Source of the DNA: Fidelibacterota bacterium
Lineage (GTDB): Bacteria; Fidelibacterota; UBA8477; JABMPR01
Reading direction: 5' to 3'
Length of the DNA stretch: 64,000 nucleotides
NCBI GenBank assembly: GCA_016845065.1
Contig: JAERTG010000121.1
Location: 79,264-143,263 of the forward strand
Both the position numbers and the translations under genes were made by a program. Below the pieces are notes generated by a model. It worked only from the letters and a program-made list of their open reading frames with translations, ran no database searches and was not told the origin of the DNA. Shown in pieces: positions 36,113 to 45,326 of the stretch. Each line of letters opens with the position of its first letter. The first letter of the stretch is position 1.

Positions 36113-36138
36113 AATGGTATCTCCTTAACCAATATTTC

Positions 36139-38496
36139 TTAAAATTGCTGACCGAAAATAAAATGATATTCCGGTGTTTTCCAGGTGGGTACTGGATCGT
36201 TGTCAAACCCCCAACCAATGTCAATACCCAACATGCCAAGTGGTGGCATGATAACTCTTCCACCAAACCCTGCTGAACGTTTCAGATCAAAAAGGCTACT
36301 TGAATCAAAATTATCCCAAACATTACCTGCCTCGGCAAAACCTATCAAGTACATCATAGGGTTTGGTGAGAGCAGAAAGCGCATTTCAAGTGTATACTTG
36401 AAAGATGCCATTCCGCCAAAATAAGCGTTACCCTCTAGAGTTCCAACAGATCGTTCAGCATAGCCACGTAAGGCACTACCGTAGATTAAACCTGCTCCTC
36501 CCATGAAAAAGTACTCGTCATAGGGAATGATATGGGTGGAATCATCCTCTAGTTGCTCAAGAATTCCCCCTTCAAAATAACTGCGCATGGCCAATTTATC
36601 TTTCCAGATAGGTGTATACCATTCAAGGCTGGCTTTCTGTTTGAAAAAGCTCTCATTCCCACCTAGAAACTTACCACTATAGACTGAGTTGAGTGTGAGA
36701 ACCGATCCACTGGTGGGAAATTCAGGTGCATTTCTGGAGTCTCGAGTGATAATTTGATTCAAACTTATGCCAGAGGTTTTCTCCAGATGTGCAGGATTGA
36801 CCCGATCGAATACACTTTGATAATAGACTTTATCCAGATCATATCTATCAACAGCAGCTCTAAAAGTCCAACGACCTCGAAAATAATTGTCAGGCCACTG
36901 AAAGCGGCGGCCAAATGTGATCGATCCACCTGTTGTGTGGACGTCATAAGGTGTGGAGTAGCTTGAGGAGTAACTTAAATATGATGAGCTATTCCCTTGG
37001 CTGCGATCCTGATCAAAGAGGCTGACACCCAACAGGTTAGGTGTATTGAATAGCCAGGGTTCTACAAAGCTGATAGAAAGCGCTTCATAGCTGTATGCCC
37101 GCTGAAAGCTGAATGACAATTGCTGCCCATTCCCTCTGAAATTGGGAAATTGAAGACCGACAGTTCCAATAAAACCATCTCGCTCACTATAACCGGCACT
37201 TGCCGTAGCTGTACCTGTATTCTTCTCTTCAACTTCAAAGACAAGATCGATTTCATCTTCATCATAAGGGATGACATCTGGTACGACATTTCCAAAATAG
37301 TTAAGAATCATAACTTCACGCTGCGAGCGCATCAGTGCAGTTCGACTGAACAGGTCCCCGGGAAAAATCCGTAATTCTCTTCGAATCACACTTTCCTTTG
37401 TCTTATCGTTACCAACGATGTTGATATGACGGATATGAACTGGATTCATCTCGGCAATTTCCAGGGTCAGTGAGATAGTATCAGCAGCTACAGGTAACTC
37501 TACAGGGTTAATTTGACAATAAAGGTAGCCTTTGTCCATATATGGGCTTCTGACACCCAGCTCAATAGCTTCCATGAGCTTCTCTGAGTTGTATTGGTCA
37601 CCGCGTGATATACCAAGTGCCGATAGAATATCTTCACTTTCAAAAATGGTATTTCCAGTAACTCTCACTTCCCCGTATTTGTACTTGTCTCCTTCATAGA
37701 GGTGAATATCGAAGTACATTTTTTTCAAATCTTCTGAATAATAAAGACTATCACCTAAAACTTCAGCATCACGGTACCCAATGGAATGCATGTATTCTTC
37801 TATCAATCGCTCGTCTGAGCGGAGATTATCAATGGAGAATTCAGTATCGGCCCAAAATTTCCACCAACGCTCCTCTTTGATCTGGTCCATCTTTTTTTTG
37901 AGTTTCCGATCAGATAGCTGAGTATTCCCAGTGAACCGAATCTCGCCAACAGAAACTTTTTTATTTTCAACAATAGTAAATTTTACACCACGTGAATTCT
38001 CTTTTTCACCTTCAAAGGTGCTGGGTTCGATCTCTGCAAGCAGATACCCATCTTCATAATACAGATCCTGGATGATACGCTTACTTTCATAAACGATAAA
38101 GGGTGTCAGTGCCTGACCAGGGTGCAGATTCAAGGCTTCATCTATCTCATCTGTCTTTAGCTTCTTGTTTCCCTCTAAAACCACTTTTGAAAGACGAGGA
38201 TATTCTTCAACAGAAATAATTAAGAAAAGACCTTCTGGGGATTCCCTGTCTGAAAGAATTTTGACATCGGAAAAAAGACCAAGGCTCCAAAGTTGTTTAA
38301 CACCCTCAGAAAAGTCTTCCTGGGTGGCCTCCATGCCTGCACTTAAACCAGATGCTGCAATAACCACAGTAGGAGTGGCTGTTTTTGTTCCAATTACATC
38401 AATACTTGCGATTTTGATTTTGACTGCCTGCTGCTGTCCCGAGGTAATGGAGACTAACAGGATCAGGCTTGCGATGTGAATAATAAATTTTTTCAT
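36139..38496 (-). CDS. bamA: Outer-membrane protein assembly factor BamA
   Basis: 785 residues. A signal peptide (about 1-20) is followed by about five POTRA domains, whose recurring features are the IxxIxVxGN starts (for example IDVIGTKTATPT, VVLEGNKKLKTDEI, RHINIVGNDKTKESV). From about residue 415 comes the 16-strand Omp85 barrel, with a GSGG-like MGGAGLIYG segment and a C-terminal phenylalanine (IFGQQF). It inserts beta-barrel proteins into the outer membrane. uppS lies just upstream and skp just downstream, a conserved order. Confidence 0.95.
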   Translation of the reverse strand: MKKFIIHIASLILLVSITSGQQQAVKIKIASIDVIGTKTATPTVVIAASGLSAGMEATQEDFSEGVKQLWSLGLFSDVKILSDRESPEGLFLIISVEEYPRLSKVVLEGNKKLKTDEIDEALNLHPGQALTPFIVYESKRIIQDLYYEDGYLLAEIEPSTFEGEKENSRGVKFTIVENKKVSVGEIRFTGNTQLSDRKLKKKMDQIKEERWWKFWADTEFSIDNLRSDERLIEEYMHSIGYRDAEVLGDSLYYSEDLKKMYFDIHLYEGDKYKYGEVRVTGNTIFESEDILSALGISRGDQYNSEKLMEAIELGVRSPYMDKGYLYCQINPVELPVAADTISLTLEIAEMNPVHIRHINIVGNDKTKESVIRRELRIFPGDLFSRTALMRSQREVMILNYFGNVVPDVIPYDEDEIDLVFEVEEKNTGTATASAGYSERDGFIGTVGLQFPNFRGNGQQLSFSFQRAYSYEALSISFVEPWLFNTPNLLGVSLFDQDRSQGNSSSYLSYSSSYSTPYDVHTTGGSITFGRRFQWPDNYFRGRWTFRAAVDRYDLDKVYYQSVFDRVNPAHLEKTSGISLNQIITRDSRNAPEFPTSGSVLTLNSVYSGKFLGGNESFFKQKASLEWYTPIWKDKLAMRSYFEGGILEQLEDDSTHIIPYDEYFFMGGAGLIYGSALRGYAERSVGTLEGNAYFGGMASFKYTLEMRFLLSPNPMMYLIGFAEAGNVWDNFDSSSLFDLKRSAGFGGRVIMPPLGMLGIDIGWGFDNDPVPTWKTPEYHFIFGQQF

Positions 38497-38511
38497 ACTT
38501 AGACGAACGTG

Positions 38512-39273
38512 TTAGTGCTGAATTTGTTCACTAACTTGTCCATATCTACGCTCCCTTTTTTGATAATCGCGTATGGCTTCCAAAAAATCCTTCCCCTCAA
38601 AAGCTGGCCAATAGACAGGAGTGACAAAAATTTCCGTGTAAGCCAACTGCCACAGTAAGAAATTACTCAGCCTGAATTCTCCACTGGTACGGATTAATAG
38701 ATCCGGGTCTTGCATATCTGAGGTATAGAGATACTTCGAAATGGTGTTATCACTAATTTCTGAAACATCGAGTGTCCCATTCGCCACATCAGTTCCAATG
38801 GATTGAACGGCGGTGAGAATTTCCTGGCGACTTCCATAGTTCAGGGCCAGGTTCAAGTTTAGTCCGGTGTTCCCTGAGGTTTTTTCAATTCCAGCCAGCA
38901 TCCCTGATCTGGGACCCTTCGGCATTGAATCAAGATCACCGATGACCGTTAGACGAACATTGTTGCGATGAAGATCGTCAACTTCTTTTGTAATTGTATC
39001 AAGCAAGAGATTCATAAGGGCCGAAACCTCAAGCTTCGGTCTTTTCCAATTTTCACTAGAGAACGTGTAAAGGGTCAATGTGTCCAGGCCCAGTTCTCCA
39101 GCCAGTTCCGTAATTCGTCGAACTGATTTCACTCCAGCTTTGTGACCAAAAATTCTTGGTTTGGATTTGGTTTTTGCCCAGCGTCCATTCCCATCCATAA
39201 TAATGGCAACATGTTTGGGTAGATTCCCGTGAGCGAGAACTTCAGTTTTTAGTTGATCAAACTCAGTGGACAT
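38512..39273 (-). CDS. uppS: Isoprenyl (undecaprenyl) diphosphate synthase
   Basis: 253 residues. IMDGNGRWA (about residues 24-32) carries the catalytic aspartate, HKAGVKSVRRI and TLYTFSSENWKRP hold the substrate pocket, and DLLIRTSGEFRLSNFLLWQ the pyrophosphate site. It makes the C55 carrier lipid for peptidoglycan and O-antigen. It is the cis-prenyl-transferase partner of the MEP step Dxr in the same cluster. It is 8 bases from the DUF59 gene. Confidence 0.95.
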   Translation of the reverse strand: MSTEFDQLKTEVLAHGNLPKHVAIIMDGNGRWAKTKSKPRIFGHKAGVKSVRRITELAGELGLDTLTLYTFSSENWKRPKLEVSALMNLLLDTITKEVDDLHRNNVRLTVIGDLDSMPKGPRSGMLAGIEKTSGNTGLNLNLALNYGSRQEILTAVQSIGTDVANGTLDVSEISDNTISKYLYTSDMQDPDLLIRTSGEFRLSNFLLWQLAYTEIFVTPVYWPAFEGKDFLEAIRDYQKRERRYGQVSEQIQH

Positions 39274-39281
39274 ATCTTTGA

Positions 39282-39581
39282 TTATTCCATACCCAATGCA
39301 ATTCGACCTTCAGGACTAATCATCTCAGGATTCCAGCGAGGTTCCCAGACGATTTCCACAACTGCTTCATTTACACCCTCAAGAGCCTCTACTGCTGCCT
39401 TCACATTCTGAGAAATAACAGTATGCATTGGACAAGCCGTTGCGGTCAAGGTCATCTTAACATTCACCTTACCATTCTCAATACTGGTGCTATAGATCAA
39501 TCCAAGATCTACCAGGTTGACAGGAATCTCTGGATCGTAAACCTTACGCAAAGCATCTAATATGGTGCTCTCATTTATCAT
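39282..39581 (-). CDS. DUF59/MIP18-family iron-sulfur assembly factor
   Basis: 99 residues. A single DUF59 domain: DPEIPVNLVDLGLIYS at residues 16-31 and the cysteine in TATACPMH near residue 50. These small proteins help place Fe-S clusters, often with Mrp or SUF proteins. It is 11 bases after mrp, which itself carries a DUF59 domain, so the two form an Fe-S module within the envelope cluster. Confidence 0.88.
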   Translation of the reverse strand: MINESTILDALRKVYDPEIPVNLVDLGLIYSTSIENGKVNVKMTLTATACPMHTVISQNVKAAVEALEGVNEAVVEIVWEPRWNPEMISPEGRIALGME

Positions 39582-39592
39582 AAGTGATAGAT

Positions 39593-40630
39593 TCAGCTTA
39601 CCAATTCATGCAATTTGTCGGCAACTTCTCTAAACATCTGAGCTGCTTCTGATTCCGGAAGGTGGATAACCAATGGTTCGCCATTTTCCCCAGCCTTCAT
39701 TATTTCCTCATTGAGAGGAATCTTCGCCAGAAGTGGAACACTCAAACGGGTACTCTCCTTGGCACCACCACCAGTTGAGAATATCTGCGACACATGGCCA
39801 CAATTTGTACAGACGTGGTAAGACATGTTTTCAATAATACCGAGAACTGGAGTATTGACCTTTTCAAACATGTTTGCTCCACGTTCCACATCTTTCAATG
39901 CGAGATCCTGTGGAGTGGTTACTATCACAGCACCGGTTAAGGCTACCTGTTGCACAAGTGTTAGTTGTACATCGCCTGTACCAGGAGGGAGATCCAGAAT
40001 GAGATAGTCCAGGTCACCCCAATTTACATCAAAAAGAAATTGTGAGACCATTTTGCTTACCATTGCTCCCCTCCATATGACAGGCGAGCTGTCAGTGAGT
40101 AAGAAACCCAATGACATGAGGGACATATCATACTGCCTAACAGGTTGAAGTTTGTTTCCCTCCAATACCTTTGGGACTTCATGGATACCCATGGTAATGG
40201 GTAAACTTGGTCCAAAAACATCAAGGTCTAGTATACCAACACTATGGCCTTGTTTCCTCAATGCAGCTGCCAGATTTGCCGCTACAGTTGATTTCCCTAC
40301 TCCACCTTTACCACTGGCAACAGCGATGGTGTTTTTGACACCGGGGATTGATGGAGGTGCTGTAGGTGTCTCTGTACCTGGAGCTGGTTGAGCACTTGCC
40401 TGTACAACTTCAATACTGACCTCATCATAACCACCTCCGCGGAGAACCTTCTCGATGTTTGAGAGAATTTCCTGGCGCACCTCTTCTTTTTCAGTAGAAA
40501 ATTTGACACCAAGCTCCACACTTTTACCTGTCTCTTTTACATTTTGGATGAGACCAAAAGCAACAACATCTTTATTAAAACCAGGATACTTAACCTGCTC
40601 TAAAAGGGATTTAAGTTTATCTTCACTCAT
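39593..40630 (-). CDS. mrp: Mrp/ApbC iron-sulfur carrier ATPase
   Basis: 345 residues. An N-terminal DUF59 domain (about 1-85) is joined by a Pro/Thr-rich linker (PAPGTETPTAPPS) to a P-loop domain: the deviant Walker A GKGGVGKST near residue 112, then LDLPPGTGD and a C-terminal CTNCG pair that binds the Fe-S cluster. It carries and transfers [4Fe-4S] clusters. The minus-strand run of envelope genes begins here after a 230-base gap to the ferredoxin. Confidence 0.92.
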   Translation of the reverse strand: MSEDKLKSLLEQVKYPGFNKDVVAFGLIQNVKETGKSVELGVKFSTEKEEVRQEILSNIEKVLRGGGYDEVSIEVVQASAQPAPGTETPTAPPSIPGVKNTIAVASGKGGVGKSTVAANLAAALRKQGHSVGILDLDVFGPSLPITMGIHEVPKVLEGNKLQPVRQYDMSLMSLGFLLTDSSPVIWRGAMVSKMVSQFLFDVNWGDLDYLILDLPPGTGDVQLTLVQQVALTGAVIVTTPQDLALKDVERGANMFEKVNTPVLGIIENMSYHVCTNCGHVSQIFSTGGGAKESTRLSVPLLAKIPLNEEIMKAGENGEPLVIHLPESEAAQMFREVADKLHELVS

Positions 40631-40794
40631 TGTATTTATATTCCTCTAACTTTCATAGCCCGCTAATATAGTTTTCATTTCAGCAGATGCAGGAAAAATG
40701 ATACACTTGAGTCGGAAAATTGACTCACTAACGAGAGCTAGAATTGATAGGGTGAATGATGGGATTTCATCTGAAACGAACCATCAGTCACAAT

Positions 40795-40827
40795 AAAAAA
40801 AAGGTCCCCCATTCGGGAGACCTTTTT
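40795..40827 (-). terminator. Rho-independent terminator of the ferredoxin gene
   Basis: On the minus strand AAAAAGGTC, then CCC-gaatg-GGG inside, then GACCTTTTTTTT: a stem with one mismatch and a long T tract, about 35 bases after the ferredoxin stop. Confidence 0.9.
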
Positions 40828-40861
40828 CAAAAATGTCTAACTAAAACTGTAGCTTAGGTAA

Positions 40862-41415
<554 letters not shown>

Positions 41416-43203
41416 ATGAAGATTGCTTATCTAGATGGAATTCGATTGTATCGAGTTTTATACGCCGGTATCCAGAGTCTATTGGATGAGCAAGATTATC
41501 TCAACAAAATAAATGTGTTCCCTGTTCCTGATGGAGATACAGGTACGAATATGGCCTTCACGCTCATGGGGATAATTGAGCACATTAAGCCACACGGAAA
41601 TTCGAAGTTAAATGAGCTAAGTGATCTCGTAGCCGAAGCAGCTCTTGATAATGCCAGAGGGAATTCGGGCGTCATCATGGCGCAATTCTTCCAGGGTCTT
41701 AGCATGGGCTTAAAGCCATATGCTGAAGTAAATACCAGTCAGTTTGCTGAGGCGACAAAGGTTGCTGTGGATGAATCATACACTGCTCTCATGGATCCCA
41801 TCGAAGGTACTATATTGTCTGTTATAAGAGCCTGGAGTGAGAGTCTTAGAGAGGCTTCCAAAACCAGCCCTGACTTTCAAAAAGTTTGGAAAACCTCCCT
41901 TGATGCAGCCCAGAAAGCGCTGGATTACACACCTGAGCAACTAAAAGTTCTTAAAGACGCTGGAGTGGTGGATGCAGCCGGACGAGGATTCTTGAGCATT
42001 CTAGAAGGTGTCATGAACTTTATGGCCACTGGAGATATCCGTAAATTACCGAATATCGATACGGGATTTTCTACAATTGCTTTAGAGGTAGGTGAAATAG
42101 ATGTTGATAGTCTCTCCTATCCTTTCTGTACTGAGTGCATAATCGTGGGAGAGGATATTCCCCGTGACAAACTGAGTCAGAAAATAAAGTCACTTGGTGA
42201 CAGTATCGTCATTGCCGGCTCTAAGCATCGAGCAAAAGTCCATATCCATACGGATGATCCTGCCAGTTTGTTTGAGACCCTTGCGACTTACGGAGAAGTT
42301 CAACAGCAAAAAGTTGATGACATGCGAGAACAAAATAAAAGTGTACATTCTCAACATAAAATTGCACTTGTCGTAGACTCCACCTGTGATCTACCAGTGG
42401 ATGTAATCGGAAAACATCATATACATGTTGTGCCTGTCAGATTAAACTTTGGTAAAGAGCAATTCATAGATCGTGTGACCATCTCCAATGATGAATTCTA
42501 CGCAAAGCTTGCTAAATCTATCCACCATCCACAGACTTCACAACCACCACCGGCTGATTTTAGAAGGATGTATCAATTCCTCTCTTCCCATTATGAGTCA
42601 GTGATTTCCCTACATCTTCCTCAGGTGTTGAGCGGTACCTATCAAAATGCCAGTGCCGCATTGGAAAAAGTCAAATTTAGGAAGCATCAAACTGTTCTCG
42701 ATTCATTATCTGTTTCAGCTGGTACTGGGGTTATTGTTATGGAACTTGCTGAAGCAATTGAACAAGACATGAGTTTCCCTGAATTGATCGAACTTGCTGA
42801 TGAAACAATCGAAAAAACTGAAATCTTTATCGCTTTGAAAACGCTGGATGCCGTTCAAAAAGGAGGTCGGCTAAGCGTTGGGAAAAAGCGTATCATCGAT
42901 TTTCTTGGATTAAATTTGGTCCTCAGCATAACACAAGACGGATTATTAAAACCCTGCGGTATGACACTTGGGCGAAAAAACATATTTAAGAAATTTGAAA
43001 AGTTTGTTTTAAAGAGGGCAAAAGGTAAATCGATCAAACGGATTGGAATAGTTCATGGTGTGAATCCTGAAACTGCAGAATCCATGAAAACTGTTTTCCG
43101 AACAGCTTATCCTGACGCCCAGATTTTCATATCTGATTTCTGCCCTGCCCTTGGAGTCCACGCCGGTGTTGGAGCAACCGGTATCGCACTCCAATATGAG
43201 TAG
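41416..43203 (+). CDS. Fatty-acid kinase fusion: FakA-type DhaL domain joined to FakB-type DegV domain
   Basis: 595 residues. The DhaL kinase domain covers about 1-195: PVPDGDTGTNM at 36-46 binds Mg-ATP and GNSGVIMAQ lies at 82-90. A middle domain (about 220-310) has FCTECIIVGEDIP and AKVHIHTDDP, as in FakA/YloV. Residues ~315-595 are a DegV domain with DSTCDLP, T374 in TSQP, S406 in SGTY and H582 in HAGVG, positions that hold the fatty-acid carboxylate in FakB. In Firmicutes the kinase (FakA) and fatty-acid carrier (FakB) are separate proteins. Here one chain could make acyl-phosphate. plsY follows directly. Confidence 0.88.
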   Translation: MKIAYLDGIRLYRVLYAGIQSLLDEQDYLNKINVFPVPDGDTGTNMAFTLMGIIEHIKPHGNSKLNELSDLVAEAALDNARGNSGVIMAQFFQGLSMGLKPYAEVNTSQFAEATKVAVDESYTALMDPIEGTILSVIRAWSESLREASKTSPDFQKVWKTSLDAAQKALDYTPEQLKVLKDAGVVDAAGRGFLSILEGVMNFMATGDIRKLPNIDTGFSTIALEVGEIDVDSLSYPFCTECIIVGEDIPRDKLSQKIKSLGDSIVIAGSKHRAKVHIHTDDPASLFETLATYGEVQQQKVDDMREQNKSVHSQHKIALVVDSTCDLPVDVIGKHHIHVVPVRLNFGKEQFIDRVTISNDEFYAKLAKSIHHPQTSQPPPADFRRMYQFLSSHYESVISLHLPQVLSGTYQNASAALEKVKFRKHQTVLDSLSVSAGTGVIVMELAEAIEQDMSFPELIELADETIEKTEIFIALKTLDAVQKGGRLSVGKKRIIDFLGLNLVLSITQDGLLKPCGMTLGRKNIFKKFEKFVLKRAKGKSIKRIGIVHGVNPETAESMKTVFRTAYPDAQIFISDFCPALGVHAGVGATGIALQYE

Positions 43204-43281
43204 AATGGAATGGCGATTTTATGGGAGAACCCTCTGATGAGTCGGATATATTTTGCGCAAAGTAAATAAAAGGATTTGAAA

Positions 43282-43941
43282 ATGGTTGAACTGCTTATTC
43301 TCATCGTGATTGCTTACGTAGTGGGATCAACTCCTACAAGCATCATTGTCTCGAAGTTAAAGTATAAAACAGACATCCGTGAACACGGCTCTGGGAACGC
43401 TGGTGCAACTAATGTTTTCCGAACGTTTGGTTGGAAACCTGCCCTAATTGTGACAATTATTGATGTGTTTAAAGGATGGTTACCATCCTATGTAGCAGGT
43501 CATTTAAATTCAGACTCCATCCTTTTTGCATCAAATCCAGATGCATTGATGATCATAGCAGGTTTTGCTGCTGTCCTGGGACACACATATACAGTATTTG
43601 CTGGATTTAAAGGAGGTAAGGGTGTTGGTACTTTGGCCGGAATGCTCATAGCACTCTTCCCCATCGCCCTTCCCATATGTCTATTGGCCTTCGCTATAAC
43701 CCTCGTATCCACGGGAATCGTTTCACTGGGAAGCATGATTGCAGGTATTGCTCTTCCAATAACTCTCTACATTATTGAAGGTATCAATCCTAATGTACAG
43801 GTATCTTTGACTTTGAGAGTATTTTCACTATTGATCCCGCTGTTTGTGATCTTCACACATCGCAGCAATATCAAGCGAATGTTGGAGGGGACAGAAAACC
43901 GTTTTGAGAAGGCTCGAATTTTCAAAAAGAATCAGGAGTAA
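43282..43941 (+). CDS. plsY: Acyl-phosphate:glycerol-3-phosphate acyltransferase PlsY
   Basis: 219 residues. Five transmembrane segments with the three PlsY motifs: GSTPTS near residue 16, then HGSGNAGATNVFR (about 35-47), and GFKGGKGVGT near residue 110, which bind the acyl-phosphate and glycerol 3-phosphate. It makes lysophosphatidate, the first phospholipid intermediate. Its substrate is the product of the fused kinase upstream. I chose ATG 43282 (AAGGA at 7 bases) over TTG 43276. Confidence 0.95.
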   Translation: MVELLILIVIAYVVGSTPTSIIVSKLKYKTDIREHGSGNAGATNVFRTFGWKPALIVTIIDVFKGWLPSYVAGHLNSDSILFASNPDALMIIAGFAAVLGHTYTVFAGFKGGKGVGTLAGMLIALFPIALPICLLAFAITLVSTGIVSLGSMIAGIALPITLYIIEGINPNVQVSLTLRVFSLLIPLFVIFTHRSNIKRMLEGTENRFEKARIFKKNQE

Positions 43942-44003
43942 ATTCAGGGGTATTCCTGTGTATTGCTAGTGTTTTGGGTAAGTGGTTAGCAAATCCCTAC
44001 CAA

Positions 44004-44720
44004 CTACTTCCCCCAGAAGGCATTCATCTTTTTCTTCACTGTTTCAATTTTTTTAATATCTGCATTGGCCTGATTTAAAAAGGCTCCACCCGGTTCAATT
44101 CGAATTGCTTCATAATAATCTTCAAGTGCAGCATCATAATCTGTACGATTATTCTTATATCTCGCCTGGCCCATCAGGAAATAAGGCAAACCTGAACTTT
44201 TGTCATAGTTGGCGGCCTTACTGTAGTCACTGATAGCATCCCACAATCCTTTGTGGGCCCCCCTGTCAAATTTCTTCTTTCCGGCGAGAACGAGGGTACA
44301 GAATTTGTCCTGATTTGAACCATCCGCCAGATCGGCTATGTGAGAGGCTGCTTTTCGGGCTTCTGCCCAGTTATTACTACCCATGGTTGCTAAAGCCCTT
44401 TCATACCAGAGATTCGTCGCCAGTGAAACAAGTGAATCTGGCTCGAATCCGGCTTTTATCGCCTCCTTATAGTACTTCCCAGCAGTGACACGTTTTCCAG
44501 CTTTGAAGGCGCTTTCATAAGCCAGTCGGTAGACTTTGGCATTGGCCTTTCCCTCTTCAATTATGGTCTCGTAATGGCTTAATGCTGCTCCATATTTACC
44601 TTCTTCAAAAAGAGCAATTCCAGGTTTGATATCTGGACCCATGAGAGATGCACAACCCACTATTATGCTACATACGGCTAATACGGCTGTACGCCTATGT
44701 CTCTTTACTGAAAACCTCAT
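44004..44720 (-). CDS. TPR-repeat lipoprotein
   Basis: 238 residues. The lipobox is SIIVGC, with the cysteine at residue 23. Several tetratricopeptide-like helices follow (IALFEEGKYGAALSHYETII, AKVYRLAYESAFKAGKRV, YDAALEDYYEAIRIEPGG). TPR lipoproteins scaffold envelope complexes; the partner is unknown. It converges with plsY and lies 79 bases from the next minus-strand gene, with a terminator between them. Confidence 0.8.
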   Translation of the reverse strand: MRFSVKRHRRTAVLAVCSIIVGCASLMGPDIKPGIALFEEGKYGAALSHYETIIEEGKANAKVYRLAYESAFKAGKRVTAGKYYKEAIKAGFEPDSLVSLATNLWYERALATMGSNNWAEARKAASHIADLADGSNQDKFCTLVLAGKKKFDRGAHKGLWDAISDYSKAANYDKSSGLPYFLMGQARYKNNRTDYDAALEDYYEAIRIEPGGAFLNQANADIKKIETVKKKMNAFWGK

Positions 44721-44744
44721 ATTACCTCAATTTTAATACTAAAC

Positions 44745-44773
44745 AAAAGCGAGGCATAATATCCTCGCTTTTT
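44745..44773 (-). terminator. Rho-independent terminator
   Basis: AAAAGCGAGG / CCTCGCTTTT with an 8-nt loop and an adjoining T tract on the minus strand. It ends the transcript of the secreted protein at 44800-45228. Confidence 0.9.
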
Positions 44774-44799
44774 AAAACCTTTAACGTGTGTTCAGTTGA

Positions 44800-45228
44800 C
44801 TAATGCCAGGTCAAACGTCCCATAAATGTTGATACATCCATCTTTTCCTTGTACAATTTGACTACATCCCCTGCATCAGCTGTAGCAGCTATGGAAACTT
44901 CTTCTTTATATTGGACTTTTACCACGACGCTCACCCTGTCAATTGCAGCGCCGGTTTTATCGATGGCGGATCCGCTGGCTGCATAGGCAACCAAAAGTGC
45001 TTCATCGAACCGATTTCTACCTGATTTCACTATTACTAATAACTGAAGAACATTTTTTCCATCTTCTTCATAGGTTTTCATCTGAAAATCGGCATAGTCT
45101 ACTTCGTAGCGATAACTCTTAAATATTTTTAGTGCTTCCTTGTACATGGCCGAACTGGATTGGGCCAGGCTAAAAGAAAAAAGGAGTAGTAGATTTAGTA
45201 CAATTATAGTCAGTTTTTTGAATTTCAC
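44800..45228 (-). CDS. Small secreted protein, unrecognised
   Basis: 142 residues from GTG 45228, which has GGAGG 7 bases upstream; earlier starts would put that site inside the gene. A signal peptide covers about residues 1-22 (ending FSFSLAQ). The rest is mixed alpha/beta with LQLLVIVKSGRNRFDEALLVAYAASG and VSVVVKVQYKEE. No family is recognised. It ends with its own terminator. Confidence 0.7.
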   Translation of the reverse strand: MKFKKLTIIVLNLLLLFSFSLAQSSSAMYKEALKIFKSYRYEVDYADFQMKTYEEDGKNVLQLLVIVKSGRNRFDEALLVAYAASGSAIDKTGAAIDRVSVVVKVQYKEEVSIAATADAGDVVKLYKEKMDVSTFMGRLTWH

Positions 45229-45326
45229 GATTTTCCTCCACCAATCAAAATTTACGATTGGGCAATATACGTTTTGCTTGGTCTGAATCAAGCGATATGG
45301 GGTGGGAACTTTGCAGTTTCAGTGGT

